Shown piece after piece: positions 8,048 through 16,525 of a DNA stretch of 64,000 bases (its first letter is position 1; each line of letters opens with the position of its first letter). The stretch is taken from contig JBGAGE010000014.1 of the NCBI GenBank assembly GCA_044226865.1, positions 1 through 64,000 on the forward strand, in the 5' to 3' direction. Position numbers and translations under genes: made by a program. Origin of the DNA: TMP-86 sp044226865 (GTDB lineage Bacteria > Pseudomonadota > Gammaproteobacteria > Steroidobacterales > Steroidobacteraceae). The notes beneath the pieces are model-generated. The model saw nothing but the letters and a program-made list of their open reading frames with translations, was not told where the DNA came from and made no database searches.

Positions 8048-10459
8048 ATGAAGAGCCACGCAAAGGTGGTGGTCGTGGGCGGCGGCGTGGTCGGCGCGAG
8101 CGTGCTGTACCACCTCACCAAGGCCGGCTGGAAAGATGTGTTGCTGATCGAGCGCGCGGAGCTCACCTCCGGCTCCACCTGGCATGCCGCGGGTGGCATG
8201 CACACGCTCAATGGCGATCCGAATGTGGCGCGCCTGCAGCAGTACACCATCAACCTGTACAAGGAACTCGAGCGCATCTCGGGCCAGTCCTGCGGGTTGC
8301 ACATCACCGGCGGCATCATGCTGGCCGGCACCAAGGAGCGCATGGACTGGCTGAAGATGGCCAAGGCGCGCGGCCGCTACCTGGGCATGGAACTCGAGAT
8401 CGTCACGCCGGCGGAAGCGGAGAAGATGTTCCCGCTCATGGACAAGTCGCAGTTCCTCGGCGGCCTGTACGATCCCATCGAAGGCCACGTGGATCCCTAC
8501 GGTGTCACGCACGCCTACGCCAAGTCCGCGCAGATCGGCGGCGCCGAGATCGTCAAGCAGACCCGCGTCATCGACATCAAGCAGCGGCCCGATGGCACCT
8601 GGGATGTGGTCACCGCGCAGGGCAATGTGAATGCCGAGCATGTGGTCAATGCCGGCGGCCTGTGGGCGCGCGAAGTGGGCCGCATGGTCGGCCTGGAACT
8701 CCCCGTCCTCGCGATGGAGCACCAATACCTGATCACCGGCGACATGCCCGAACTCGTGGGCAAGCCCGAGATCATGACGGTGCTGGATTTCGAGGGGGAG
8801 ATCTACACGCGCCAGGAGCGCGGCGGCATGTTGCTCGGCACTTATGAAAAGGCGTGTGTGCCCTGGTCGCCGCGCACCACGCCCTGGGATTTCGGCCAGG
8901 ACCTGCTGGCCAATGACCTGGAGCGCATCGCGCCCAGCCTGGAAGTGGGCTTCCGGCATTTCCCCGCGATGGAGAAGGCGGGCATCAAGAAGATCGTCAA
9001 TGGGCCGTTCACCTTCGCACCGGATGGCAATCCGCTCATCGGCCCCATCAAGGGCCTGAAGAACTTCTGGGTGGCCTGCGGCGTGATGGCCGGCTTCAGC
9101 CAGGGCGGCGGCGTGGGTCTGTCGCTCGCCAACTGGATGGTGCACGGCGATCCCGGCGCCGACATCTGGGGCATGGACGTGGCGCGCTACGGCGATTGGA
9201 CCACGCTGGCCTACACCAACGCCAAGGTGCGCGAGAATTATTCGCGCCGCTTCAGCATCCGCTTTCCCAACGAAGAATTGCCGGCGGGCCGTCCGCTGCG
9301 CACCACGCCCATTTACGAGAAGCTGGCGGCGGAGCACGCGGTGTTCGGCGATTACTGCGGGCTCGAGCATCCGCTTTGGTTCGCGCCTTCTGCCAATGAG
9401 GCGCACGATGTCATCAGTTTCCGCCGTTCCAATTCGCACGCGCACGTGGGTGCGGAGTGCCAGGCGGTGGCACAGGGCGTGGGCTTGTTGGAGATTTCCA
9501 ATTACGGCAAGTTCGAGATCACCGGCGCCGGCGCGGAAGGCTGGCTGTCGCACATCATGGCCAACAAGGTGCCGGCGGTGGGGCGCATCAGCCTCACGCC
9601 CATGTTGAACGAAGCCGGCAAGCTGATCGGCGATTTCACCATCTGCCGGCTCACGGCGGATCGTTTCTTCCTCGTCGGCACGTATGCGGCGGAGACCTAC
9701 TACCTGCGCTGGTTCGAGCGCTATCCGCCGCCCGCCGGCGTGGTGGTGCGGCCGTGCGCCATGCAGTACGTGGGATTGTCGGTGGCGGGACCGCGCTCGC
9801 GCGACCTGCTGCAGACCCTGGTGAGGGACGATCTTTCAACCCCGGCCTTCCCGTTCATGACGTTCCGCCAGGTCGATGTGGGCATGGTGCCCACGCTGAT
9901 GGGCCGCGTGTCCTTCACGGGCGACCTGGGCTATGAGATGTGGGTGACCACGGAATACCAGCGGGCGCTGTACGACACGCTGAAAATCGCAGGCGCGGAC
10001 TTCGGCCTGCGCAGCATCGGCGGCCGTGCGCTGAACTCCCTGCGCGTGGAGAAGGGCTTCGGCAGCTGGGCACGCGAGTTCCGGCCCATCTATGGTGCCT
10101 TCGAGGCGGGCCTGGACCGTTTCGTGGACTTCAAGAAGGGCGAGTTCGTGGGCCGCGAGGCTGCGCTCGCCGAGAAGAACGGCGGCGGCAAGCTGCGGCT
10201 GTGCACCTTCACCATCGATGCGGGCGATGCGGATGCGCTGGGCGATGAGCCCATCTGGCACGACGGCAAGGTGGTGGGATGGGTGACCTCCGGCGCCTAC
10301 GGGCACCGCGTGGGCAAGTCGATTGCGTTGGGTTACATCCCCAAGGAATTGGCGACAGCCGATTCAGGTTTCGAGATCGAACTCATCGGCGAGATGCGCA
10401 CGGCTACCCGCCAGAACGGCGCGCCGTTCGATGCCAGCGGGACGCGGATGCGGGCTTGA
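8048..10459 (+). CDS. FAD-dependent dimethylglycine/sarcosine dehydrogenase-like protein with GcvT domain
   Basis: This 803-residue two-domain enzyme has an N-terminal DAO-type FAD domain (about residues 1-380) and a C-terminal aminomethyltransferase (GcvT plus GcvT-C) domain (about 420-800). The dinucleotide motif GGGVVGAS is at residues 11-18. The motif STWHAAG contains H46, aligned with the His that binds FAD covalently in dimethylglycine and sarcosine dehydrogenases. The second FAD motif GVMAGFSQGGGVG lies near residue 340. Known relatives demethylate N-methyl amines oxidatively and transfer the one-carbon unit to tetrahydrofolate. An AGGAG lies eleven bases before the ATG, 27 bases after the LysR gene. 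The specific substrate (dimethylglycine, sarcosine or another methylated amine) is not decided by the sequence. Confidence 0.88.
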   Translation: MKSHAKVVVVGGGVVGASVLYHLTKAGWKDVLLIERAELTSGSTWHAAGGMHTLNGDPNVARLQQYTINLYKELERISGQSCGLHITGGIMLAGTKERMDWLKMAKARGRYLGMELEIVTPAEAEKMFPLMDKSQFLGGLYDPIEGHVDPYGVTHAYAKSAQIGGAEIVKQTRVIDIKQRPDGTWDVVTAQGNVNAEHVVNAGGLWAREVGRMVGLELPVLAMEHQYLITGDMPELVGKPEIMTVLDFEGEIYTRQERGGMLLGTYEKACVPWSPRTTPWDFGQDLLANDLERIAPSLEVGFRHFPAMEKAGIKKIVNGPFTFAPDGNPLIGPIKGLKNFWVACGVMAGFSQGGGVGLSLANWMVHGDPGADIWGMDVARYGDWTTLAYTNAKVRENYSRRFSIRFPNEELPAGRPLRTTPIYEKLAAEHAVFGDYCGLEHPLWFAPSANEAHDVISFRRSNSHAHVGAECQAVAQGVGLLEISNYGKFEITGAGAEGWLSHIMANKVPAVGRISLTPMLNEAGKLIGDFTICRLTADRFFLVGTYAAETYYLRWFERYPPPAGVVVRPCAMQYVGLSVAGPRSRDLLQTLVRDDLSTPAFPFMTFRQVDVGMVPTLMGRVSFTGDLGYEMWVTTEYQRALYDTLKIAGADFGLRSIGGRALNSLRVEKGFGSWAREFRPIYGAFEAGLDRFVDFKKGEFVGREAALAEKNGGGKLRLCTFTIDAGDADALGDEPIWHDGKVVGWVTSGAYGHRVGKSIALGYIPKELATADSGFEIELIGEMRTATRQNGAPFDASGTRMRA

Positions 10460-10465
10460 GGAAAG

Positions 10466-10494
10466 GGCGCGGTGCGCGTGCAGCGTACCGCGCC
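10466..10494. terminator. Hairpin between convergent genes
   Basis: A perfect 8-base stem (GGCGCGGT with ACCGCGCC) and an inner CGC/GCG pair lie between the convergent FAD/GcvT and endopeptidase genes. No long T-run follows on either strand, so it may act as a weak or Rho-assisted terminator. Confidence 0.35.
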
Positions 10495-10500
10495 GCGCTG

Positions 10501-11382
10501 TCAGCGGGCGGCGTGCTCGACGCGCTCGTTGGCGCGCAGGTGGATCCAATCGCGGATACGCTTGGCATCGGCGATACGCGTGTACTTGCCGTAGGAGTCC
10601 AGCAGCACGATCACGATGGGGCGGTCTTCGATGATGGTCTTCATCACCAGGCAACGCCCCGCATCCACGGTATAGCCGGTCTTCTGCACCACGATGTTCC
10701 AGTTGGGATTGGCCACCAGGTTGTCGGTGTTGCGAAATTCCACGCGGCGCCTGCCGACCAGCACGCTGTGGCGATCATCCGTGGAGTAGTTGCGGATCAA
10801 CGAATTCTGCGAGGCCGCGATCACCAGTTTGGAAAGATCTTCGGGACTTGCCATGTTGCCCGAGGACAAGCCGGTGGGGTCGGTGAAGCGCGAATGGAGC
10901 ATGCCCAGCGCCCGCGCCTTGGCATTCATGGCTGCGATGCAGGCGGGCAGGCCGCCCGGGTAACGGCTGCCCAGCACGTAGGCGGCACGATTTTCCGAGG
11001 CCATCAATGCGAGGTGAAGGAGATCCCCGCGGCTCAAGGTGGCGCCCGTGGTCAGGCGCGACGGGCCGCCGCGGCTGCCCGGGCGCTCGGTGCGCGTAAG
11101 GGTGATCATTTCATCCGTGGACTGGCCCGCTTCCAGCACGACCAACGCCGTCATCAGCTTGGTGATCGAGGCGATCGGAATCACCGCATCCGGGTTCTTC
11201 GACAGCAGGACGGAGGAGGTATTTTCATCCACCACCAGGGCGGAGCTCGATCGCAAGGCCGGCATGCCGGCGACGATGTCGGCGGCGCGGCGATGATGCC
11301 GGTGGTGGCGGGTGGCGGCGGGCGTCGCGATCGAGACGCTCAAGAAAGACAATCCGATCAGGCTCGCTACGATTCTTCGCAT
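10501..11382 (-). CDS. pbpG: D-alanyl-D-alanine endopeptidase, PBP7-like
   Basis: This 293-residue penicillin-binding protein of the S11 peptidase family is predicted to cut D-Ala-meso-DAP cross-links in periplasmic peptidoglycan. A signal peptide covers residues 1-23. The three active-site motifs are present: S-x-x-K as SITK (S72, K75), S-x-N as SEN in LMASENRAAY, and KTG in VQKTGYT. The length matches PBP7/8 rather than the longer DacA/DacC carboxypeptidases, and no C-terminal amphipathic anchor is seen. It is a single gene divergent from the YpfJ-like gene. A His/Arg-rich stretch (RHHRHHRR) just after the signal peptide is unusual for the family. Confidence 0.87.
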   Translation of the reverse strand: MRRIVASLIGLSFLSVSIATPAATRHHRHHRRAADIVAGMPALRSSSALVVDENTSSVLLSKNPDAVIPIASITKLMTALVVLEAGQSTDEMITLTRTERPGSRGGPSRLTTGATLSRGDLLHLALMASENRAAYVLGSRYPGGLPACIAAMNAKARALGMLHSRFTDPTGLSSGNMASPEDLSKLVIAASQNSLIRNYSTDDRHSVLVGRRRVEFRNTDNLVANPNWNIVVQKTGYTVDAGRCLVMKTIIEDRPIVIVLLDSYGKYTRIADAKRIRDWIHLRANERVEHAAR

Positions 11383-11670
11383 GGCTGGTCCGCAGTTAAT
11401 GTCAAATCAGTTTAGCAGGTATAAGCATCGGATTTAACTCATTTTGGCGTGACGATCGCCGTCACAGATCAGCGACGGCGGATTGTGCAGTCGACGGCGG
11501 TTCCGCGAAGTGGCCTGCGCCACTGTCAAACGCGCGGGTAGCAGGCGGCCGATGTGCGCTCGCGGCTGGAGCAGACGGTGCGCCGCAGTCCGCCGTAGTA
11601 CCATTCACCATAAGCTTGGCTGGCCTGCCGACCCGCGCGGCCGATTTATGCATCACCCCAGGAGACGCCC
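11383..11670. promoter_or_regulatory. Divergent intergenic region between pbpG and the YpfJ-like gene
   Basis: This 288-base gap contains a hairpin at 11457-11480 (CGCCGTC-N10-GACGGCG) and a direct repeat of GACGGCGG at 11474 and 11493. The segment from 11383 to 11450 is AT-rich for this genome and is the likely pbpG promoter side. A clear AGGAG ribosome-binding site precedes the YpfJ-like start. No ORF is convincing here. Confidence 0.3.
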
Positions 11671-12528
11671 ATGAAGCTCGAGGATAGCCGCCGCAGTGAC
11701 AATGTCGAAGACGCACGCGGGGGTGGATTCGGCCGTCGCGGAACCGGCATCGGGATTGGCACCATTGCCGTGGTGGTGATCGGCTATTTTATGGGCGTCA
11801 ACCCGGCGACATTGCTGGGCCTGCTGTCGGGCGCGCAGTCCTCCGGACCGGTGACCGAGGCTCCCGCGATCACCGGCGAGTCCAAGGATCCGCAGGTGGA
11901 TTTCGTGCGTGCCATCCTGGGCGAGACCGAAGATGTGTGGGGCGCCTACTTCAAGGAGAACGGCGAGACCTATACGCCGCCCAAGCTGGTGCTGTTCAGC
12001 GGACAGGTCGATTCAGCCTGCGGCATGGCGAGTTCCGCCGCCGGACCTTTCTATTGCCCCGGCGATCAGAACGTGTACATCGACCTGACCTTCTACCGGC
12101 AGCTTGCAGATGAATTCGGGGCGCCGGGCGAATTCGCGCGCGCCTACGTCATCGCGCATGAAGTGGGACATCACGTGCAGAATCTCCTGGGCGTTACCGA
12201 CAAGGCGGAGCGGGCGCAGCAAGCCGCGGGCCGCACCGCCGGCAATCGCGTCTCGGTGGCGGTGGAATTGCAGGCGGATTGCTTTGCCGGCGTGTGGGCC
12301 CAGCAGGCCAATTCGGCGCGCAAGATCCTCGAGCCGGGGGACCTCGAGTCGGGCCTGCAGGCGGCGTCCTCGGTGGGCGATGACACCCTGCAGAAGCGCA
12401 CCCAGGGCACGGTGGTGCCCGACAGTTTCACGCACGGCAGTTCGGCGCAGCGGGTTCGCTGGTTCAGGCAGGGATTCCAGGCAGGCAAGATCGACGCCTG
12501 CGACACTTTCAGCGCTGCCGCGCTGTAG
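11671..12528 (+). CDS. ypfJ: YpfJ-family putative neutral zinc metallopeptidase
   Basis: This 285-residue protein starts MKLEDSRRSDNVEDARG, the typical N-terminal signature of the YpfJ family. A single hydrophobic segment (about residues 27-50) anchors it in the inner membrane with the rest probably periplasmic. The zinc motif HEVGH (H163-E164-H167) lies in AHEVGHHVQNL. A conserved downstream segment (VELQADCFAGVWA) supplies the expected acidic third ligand. AGGAG stands seven bases before the ATG. Its biological substrate is not established in the family, so only the fold and metal site can be claimed. It is a lone gene, convergent with the pirin gene. Confidence 0.87.
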   Translation: MKLEDSRRSDNVEDARGGGFGRRGTGIGIGTIAVVVIGYFMGVNPATLLGLLSGAQSSGPVTEAPAITGESKDPQVDFVRAILGETEDVWGAYFKENGETYTPPKLVLFSGQVDSACGMASSAAGPFYCPGDQNVYIDLTFYRQLADEFGAPGEFARAYVIAHEVGHHVQNLLGVTDKAERAQQAAGRTAGNRVSVAVELQADCFAGVWAQQANSARKILEPGDLESGLQAASSVGDDTLQKRTQGTVVPDSFTHGSSAQRVRWFRQGFQAGKIDACDTFSAAAL

Positions 12529-12543
12529 TCGCCCGACCGTTGA

Positions 12544-12571
12544 CGGCGGGCAGCCTCGTGGCCGCCCGCCG
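12544..12571. terminator. Hairpin between convergent genes
   Basis: A perfect 8-base stem (CGGCGGGC with GCCCGCCG) with a 12-base loop lies in the 50-base gap between the convergent YpfJ-like and pirin genes. T-tracts are poor. It is probably a shared terminator. Confidence 0.4.
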
Positions 12572-12578
12572 CCGGCGC

Positions 12579-13283
12579 TCATTCCCGGGGCAGATCGAAC
12601 AGCAGCACTTCCGCCGCTCGTCCGTTCCCCAATGCGAGCGCTTCTACCTGCGAGAGCTTCAGAGCATCGCCGGCATCGAGCCGCGTGCCGTTGACCTCGA
12701 TGCCGCCGCGCGCCACGTGGACGTAGAGCAACCGCTCCGGCGCCACCTGCAATTGCGCGGACTCCGGGCCGTCGAAGAGTCCCGCGTAGACCCGCGCGTC
12801 CTGATGGATCGACACCGAACCCTGCGCGCCGTCCGGCGATGCGATCAGCCGCAGCCTGCCGCGCTTGTCGGCTGCGTCGAAGCGCTTCTCCTCATATCCC
12901 GGGGCAATGCCGCTGCGCTGCGGCATGATCCAGATCTGCAGGAAATGCACGCCGTTGTGGCTGGAGGGATTGAATTCGCTGTGGTGCACGCCGGTGCCCG
13001 CGCTCATGCGCTGCACATCGCCGGGCCTGATCGTCGAGCCATTGCCCAGGGAGTCCTTGTGCGCCAACTCGCCTTCCAGGACATAGCTGATGATCTCCAT
13101 GTCGCGATGGCCGTGGGTGCCAAAGCCGGCACCGGGCGCGACCCGGTCCTCGTTGATCACCCGTAATGGGCCGAAATGCACGTGGCTGGGATCGTGGTAG
13201 TCGGCAAATGAAAAGGAATGCTGTGAGCGCAGCCAGCCGTGATCGGCATGGCCGCGTTCGTTGCTGCGTCTGATTTCTTGCAT
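12579..13283 (-). CDS. Pirin-family (YhhW-like) bicupin protein
   Basis: The protein has 234 residues from the chosen start. An upstream in-frame ATG would add 11 residues, but GGAGG lies five bases before the 13283 start and decides for it. Pirins are double cupins with an N-terminal metal site. The metal-ligand pattern is seen as GFGTHGHRDMEIISYVLEG followed by AGTGVHHSEFN. The E. coli relative YhhW has quercetin dioxygenase activity in vitro, but the natural role is unclear. The N-terminal sequence (ERGHADHGWLRSQHSFSFADY) is typical of the family. It is a single gene, divergent from the Tat-flavoprotein cluster. Confidence 0.88.
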   Translation of the reverse strand: MQEIRRSNERGHADHGWLRSQHSFSFADYHDPSHVHFGPLRVINEDRVAPGAGFGTHGHRDMEIISYVLEGELAHKDSLGNGSTIRPGDVQRMSAGTGVHHSEFNPSSHNGVHFLQIWIMPQRSGIAPGYEEKRFDAADKRGRLRLIASPDGAQGSVSIHQDARVYAGLFDGPESAQLQVAPERLLYVHVARGGIEVNGTRLDAGDALKLSQVEALALGNGRAAEVLLFDLPRE

Positions 13284-13445
13284 GAGAACCTCCGTTGTCC
13301 CGGTGTGGGGGCGCAAGTCCCGGGCACCAGTTCAAAGATTCGATGACAGGTATCGAGGTGCCCGAAAGGGGGTCGGCGTGGGCCGCGTTTGACGCCCCGC
13401 CCTGGCGTTGTGCGAATATCGCATGCTGCAAGGATCAAACAGGGG

Positions 13446-15317
13446 ATGACGGTGAATGATTCCATCACGCGGCGCGATTTCCTCAATGGCGTGGCCCTGG
13501 CCATTGCGGGCGCCGGCAGCATCGAGTGGGCGAGGGCGCAGGGATCGAGCGCGACCGGGGCGCCGTCCGCCGCCGATTATCCCCCGGTGCGCGGCGGCTT
13601 GCGCGGCAGTCACGCGGGTTCGTTCGAGGCCGCGCATCGCCTGCGGGATGGGCAGCCCTTCGACCTGAGCGGCGCCAAGGTCGAGGAGAACTACGATTTG
13701 ATCGTCGTGGGCGGGGGTATCAGCGGCCTGGCCAGCGCCTATTTCTATCGCCAGAGGAAGCCCGGCGCAAAGATCCTGGTGCTGGACACCAACGATGATT
13801 TCGGCGGCCACGCCAAGCGCAATGAGTTCGAGGTCGATGGCCGCACGCTCATCGGCTATGGCGGCACGCAGTCCATCGATTCGCCCCGGCATCATTGGAG
13901 CCCGGTGGCGCAGCGCCTGCTGCGCGAATTGAACATCGACATCGACCGTTTCAAGACGGCCTTCGATCAAGGCTTCTACGAGCGTTGGGGTTTGAACCGG
14001 GCGGTCTTCTTCGACGCCGCGACATTCGGACAGGACAAGCTCGTGCGTCAATCCTTCGGACGCTGGACCGATTGGGACGAGCGCAGCCGCGACCGAGACA
14101 AGATCGCCGCGTATGTCGGTGAGATGCCGTTGAACGAGCGTGCCCGTGCCCAATTGCTGGAGATGTTCATCTCCAAGCGCGACGTGCTGGCAGGCGCCAC
14201 CCCGGAGCGGCGGCGCATGGTGCTCGAGCACACGAGCTACCGGGATTTCCTCACGCAGTACTGGCAGGCCGACGATGACGTGCTGAAGTTCCTGCAAAAG
14301 CGCACGCACGGCCTGTGGGCCATCGGCATCGATGCCGTGCCTGCGAGCGAGGCCATGTCCTTGCCCGGCATGCTGGCGCAGCGCGAGGCCTACGCCAAGC
14401 TCGGTCCGGCCGAGGCGCCCGAACCCTACATCTATCACTTCCCGGATGGCAACGCGTCGATCGCGCGCATGCTGGTGCGCCGGCTCGTGCCGGGGATCGC
14501 GCCGGGCAATTCGATGGAAGACATCGTGACGGCCAGATTCGATTATTCGCGTCTCGATCTTCCCGGACAAGCGGTGCGCATCCGCCTGAACTCCACCGCC
14601 GTGGAGGTGCGCAACGCCGGCAAGGGCGTGCAGGTGGCCTACGTGCGCGAGGGCAAGGCCGTGCGCGCGGGCGCCCGCGACTGCATCCTCGCCTGCTATC
14701 ACGCCATGATGCCCTATCTCGCGCCCGAGCTGCCTGCGCCGCAGAAGGCCGCGATGCATGCGAACGTGCGCGCACCGCTGGTGTACACCAACGTGGTGCT
14801 GCGCAATTGGCGGGCCTGGCATAAGCTGGGCGTGGCCTACATTGCCAACGCAGGCGGCATGTTCGACGCCTCGCTGGATTTCCCGGTGAGCCTCGGCGAT
14901 TACCGCTTCTCCGCCGATCCCTCCCAGCCCATCTGCGTGCACATGGATTACATGCCCTGCGCGCCGAACCAGGGGCTGAACATGCGTGAGCAATACCGGA
15001 TAGGCCGCTCCAAGCTGTACTCGATGAGCTTCGCCGACTTCGAAAAGCAGATCCGGCTGGAACTATCGGCGATGTTGAAGGATGGTGGATTCGATTTCGA
15101 CCGCGACGTGGCGGCCATCACCGTCAATCGCTGGCCGCACGGCTATGCCTATACGCCGACCCCCTTGTATGACGACATGGAACAACAGGAAAAGCTCGCC
15201 AAGACGGCGCGGCATAGGGCCGGGCGCATCGCCATCGCGAATTCGGATTCGGGCTGGGATGCGTATACGCACGTGGCCATCCATCAGGCGCACCGCGCCG
15301 TGACGGAACTGACCTGA
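13446..15317 (+). CDS. Tat-exported FAD/NAD(P)-binding oxidoreductase (amine oxidase-like fold)
   Basis: This roughly 623-residue flavoprotein has a twin-arginine signal, SITRRDFLNG, with RR at residues 9-10, followed by a hydrophobic stretch. It is therefore predicted to be folded with its cofactor and exported to the periplasm. After a 60-residue linker the dinucleotide motif LIVVGGGISGLASAYF appears, then a second Rossmann element (VLDTNDDFGGHAKR) typical of the amine oxidase/phytoene desaturase superfamily. The C-terminal part holds the FAD-closing segment around IANSDSGWDAYTHVAIHQAH. The start is ambiguous. ATG at 13446 directly abuts AGGGG, while GTG at 13452 lies at ideal spacing from the same AGGGG. 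The stop lies two bases before the Rieske gene, so the two are coupled. The substrate is unknown. Confidence 0.75.
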   Translation: MTVNDSITRRDFLNGVALAIAGAGSIEWARAQGSSATGAPSAADYPPVRGGLRGSHAGSFEAAHRLRDGQPFDLSGAKVEENYDLIVVGGGISGLASAYFYRQRKPGAKILVLDTNDDFGGHAKRNEFEVDGRTLIGYGGTQSIDSPRHHWSPVAQRLLRELNIDIDRFKTAFDQGFYERWGLNRAVFFDAATFGQDKLVRQSFGRWTDWDERSRDRDKIAAYVGEMPLNERARAQLLEMFISKRDVLAGATPERRRMVLEHTSYRDFLTQYWQADDDVLKFLQKRTHGLWAIGIDAVPASEAMSLPGMLAQREAYAKLGPAEAPEPYIYHFPDGNASIARMLVRRLVPGIAPGNSMEDIVTARFDYSRLDLPGQAVRIRLNSTAVEVRNAGKGVQVAYVREGKAVRAGARDCILACYHAMMPYLAPELPAPQKAAMHANVRAPLVYTNVVLRNWRAWHKLGVAYIANAGGMFDASLDFPVSLGDYRFSADPSQPICVHMDYMPCAPNQGLNMREQYRIGRSKLYSMSFADFEKQIRLELSAMLKDGGFDFDRDVAAITVNRWPHGYAYTPTPLYDDMEQQEKLAKTARHRAGRIAIANSDSGWDAYTHVAIHQAHRAVTELT

Positions 15318-15319
15318 GG

Positions 15320-16525
15320 ATGCAACGCCAGGGGTTGAAGGACAGCATCCGCCAGCATGTGCCGGGCCATTCGCTGGCGCGCGAGTTCTATACCGATCCC
15401 GCCATCTTCGAGCACGACCTGCGCGACATGTTGCTGCGCCACTGGGTGTGCGCCGGGCATGTCAGCAGCATTGCGCGCCCCGGCGACTACCTGCTGGTCG
15501 ACCTGGGCCCGGAATCGGCCATCATCCTGCGCAATGCGGAGGGCGAGGTGCGCGCGCTGCTCAATGTCTGCCGCCACCGCGGATCCCGGTTGTGCATCGA
15601 GCGTACGGGCCGCGCGCCGGCGGCGCGGCTCACCTGTCCCTACCACGCCTGGAGCTACGACCTGGACGGCAGGCTCCTGGCCGCGCGCCACATGCCAGAT
15701 GGGTTCGACGCCGCCGCCCACTCATTGAAGTCGCTGCCGGTGCGCGTGATGCAGGGACTGGTGTTCTTCAGCTTCGCGCAGGATCCGCCGCAATTGGACA
15801 CGGCCGAGCACGCGCTGGCGAATTCCGCGGGCGTGCACGGCTGGGCGCATGCCAAGCTCGCCCATCGCGAGCTGTATTCCATCAAGGCCAATTGGAAGCT
15901 CGCCATCGAGAACTACATGGAGTGCTATCACTGTTCGCCCGCACATCCGGAATTCGCGCGCCGCCACGTGATGGCGCGGCTGGCGCCGCAGGTGCAGGAG
16001 CTGGAGGCGGCGGGCCGCGGCCGCGCGGCGCAACTGGGCATCGCCATTCCCGACATCGACCAGTACGCGGGCGCTGCCGGCGCGGGGCGGGAGTCAGTGT
16101 CGGTATGGCGCAGCACGTTGACCGACGGCACGGCCAGCGGCAGCGGGGATGGCCGGCCCGTGTCGCGCATGATGGGCGATTTCACGGCCTCCGACGGCAA
16201 CAGCACGTATTTCGACATCGGCCCGGTGAGCGATTTCCTCGCCTACCCCGATCATGGCGTCATCTACCGATTCATCCCGCGCAGCGTCGAGCGAACGGAA
16301 CTGGAAGTGATCTGGCTGGTGCATGCGGACGCCGTCGAAGGCGTGGACTACGATGTGGAGAAATTGACGTGGCTGTGGCGGATCACCAGCGAAGAGGACA
16401 AGAAGATCGTGGAAATGAACCAGGAAGGCGTGAATTCCAATTTCTACCTCCCAGGGCCTTATTCGCTGCAGGAGAGCTACCCGCTGCGCTTCGTCGAATG
16501 GTACTTGAGCGAGTTGCGGCCATGA
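15320..16525 (+). CDS. Rieske non-heme iron oxygenase, alpha subunit (glycine betaine monooxygenase-like)
   Basis: This 401-residue oxygenase component has an N-terminal Rieske 2Fe-2S domain (C84-x-H86 and C106-x2-H109) and a C-terminal catalytic domain with the mononuclear iron motif. In that motif ENYMECYHCSPAHPEF supplies H204 and H209. A Glu replaces the more usual bridging Asp before the first His, as in the GbcA-like demethylase branch. Such enzymes hydroxylate aromatic rings or N-methyl groups of quaternary amines. No ferredoxin or reductase component is encoded nearby. The gene starts two bases after the Tat flavoprotein stop and overlaps the next gene by ATGA, so translation is coupled. 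Substrate assignment to a quaternary amine is inference. Confidence 0.85.
   Translation: MQRQGLKDSIRQHVPGHSLAREFYTDPAIFEHDLRDMLLRHWVCAGHVSSIARPGDYLLVDLGPESAIILRNAEGEVRALLNVCRHRGSRLCIERTGRAPAARLTCPYHAWSYDLDGRLLAARHMPDGFDAAAHSLKSLPVRVMQGLVFFSFAQDPPQLDTAEHALANSAGVHGWAHAKLAHRELYSIKANWKLAIENYMECYHCSPAHPEFARRHVMARLAPQVQELEAAGRGRAAQLGIAIPDIDQYAGAAGAGRESVSVWRSTLTDGTASGSGDGRPVSRMMGDFTASDGNSTYFDIGPVSDFLAYPDHGVIYRFIPRSVERTELEVIWLVHADAVEGVDYDVEKLTWLWRITSEEDKKIVEMNQEGVNSNFYLPGPYSLQESYPLRFVEWYLSELRP

Noticed and set aside
6779..9553. A 924-codon minus-strand open frame opposite the MFS, LysR and FAD/GcvT genes
   Set aside because: It runs antisense to three well-supported genes, has a low-complexity composition rich in His, Arg, Ala and Gly typical of GC-rich shadow frames, and shows no family motif.
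15448..16521. A long upstream extension of the PotD-like lipoprotein frame inside the Rieske gene
   Set aside because: The Rieske frame carries all family motifs; the lipoprotein has its own ATG, signal peptide and lipobox at 16522.
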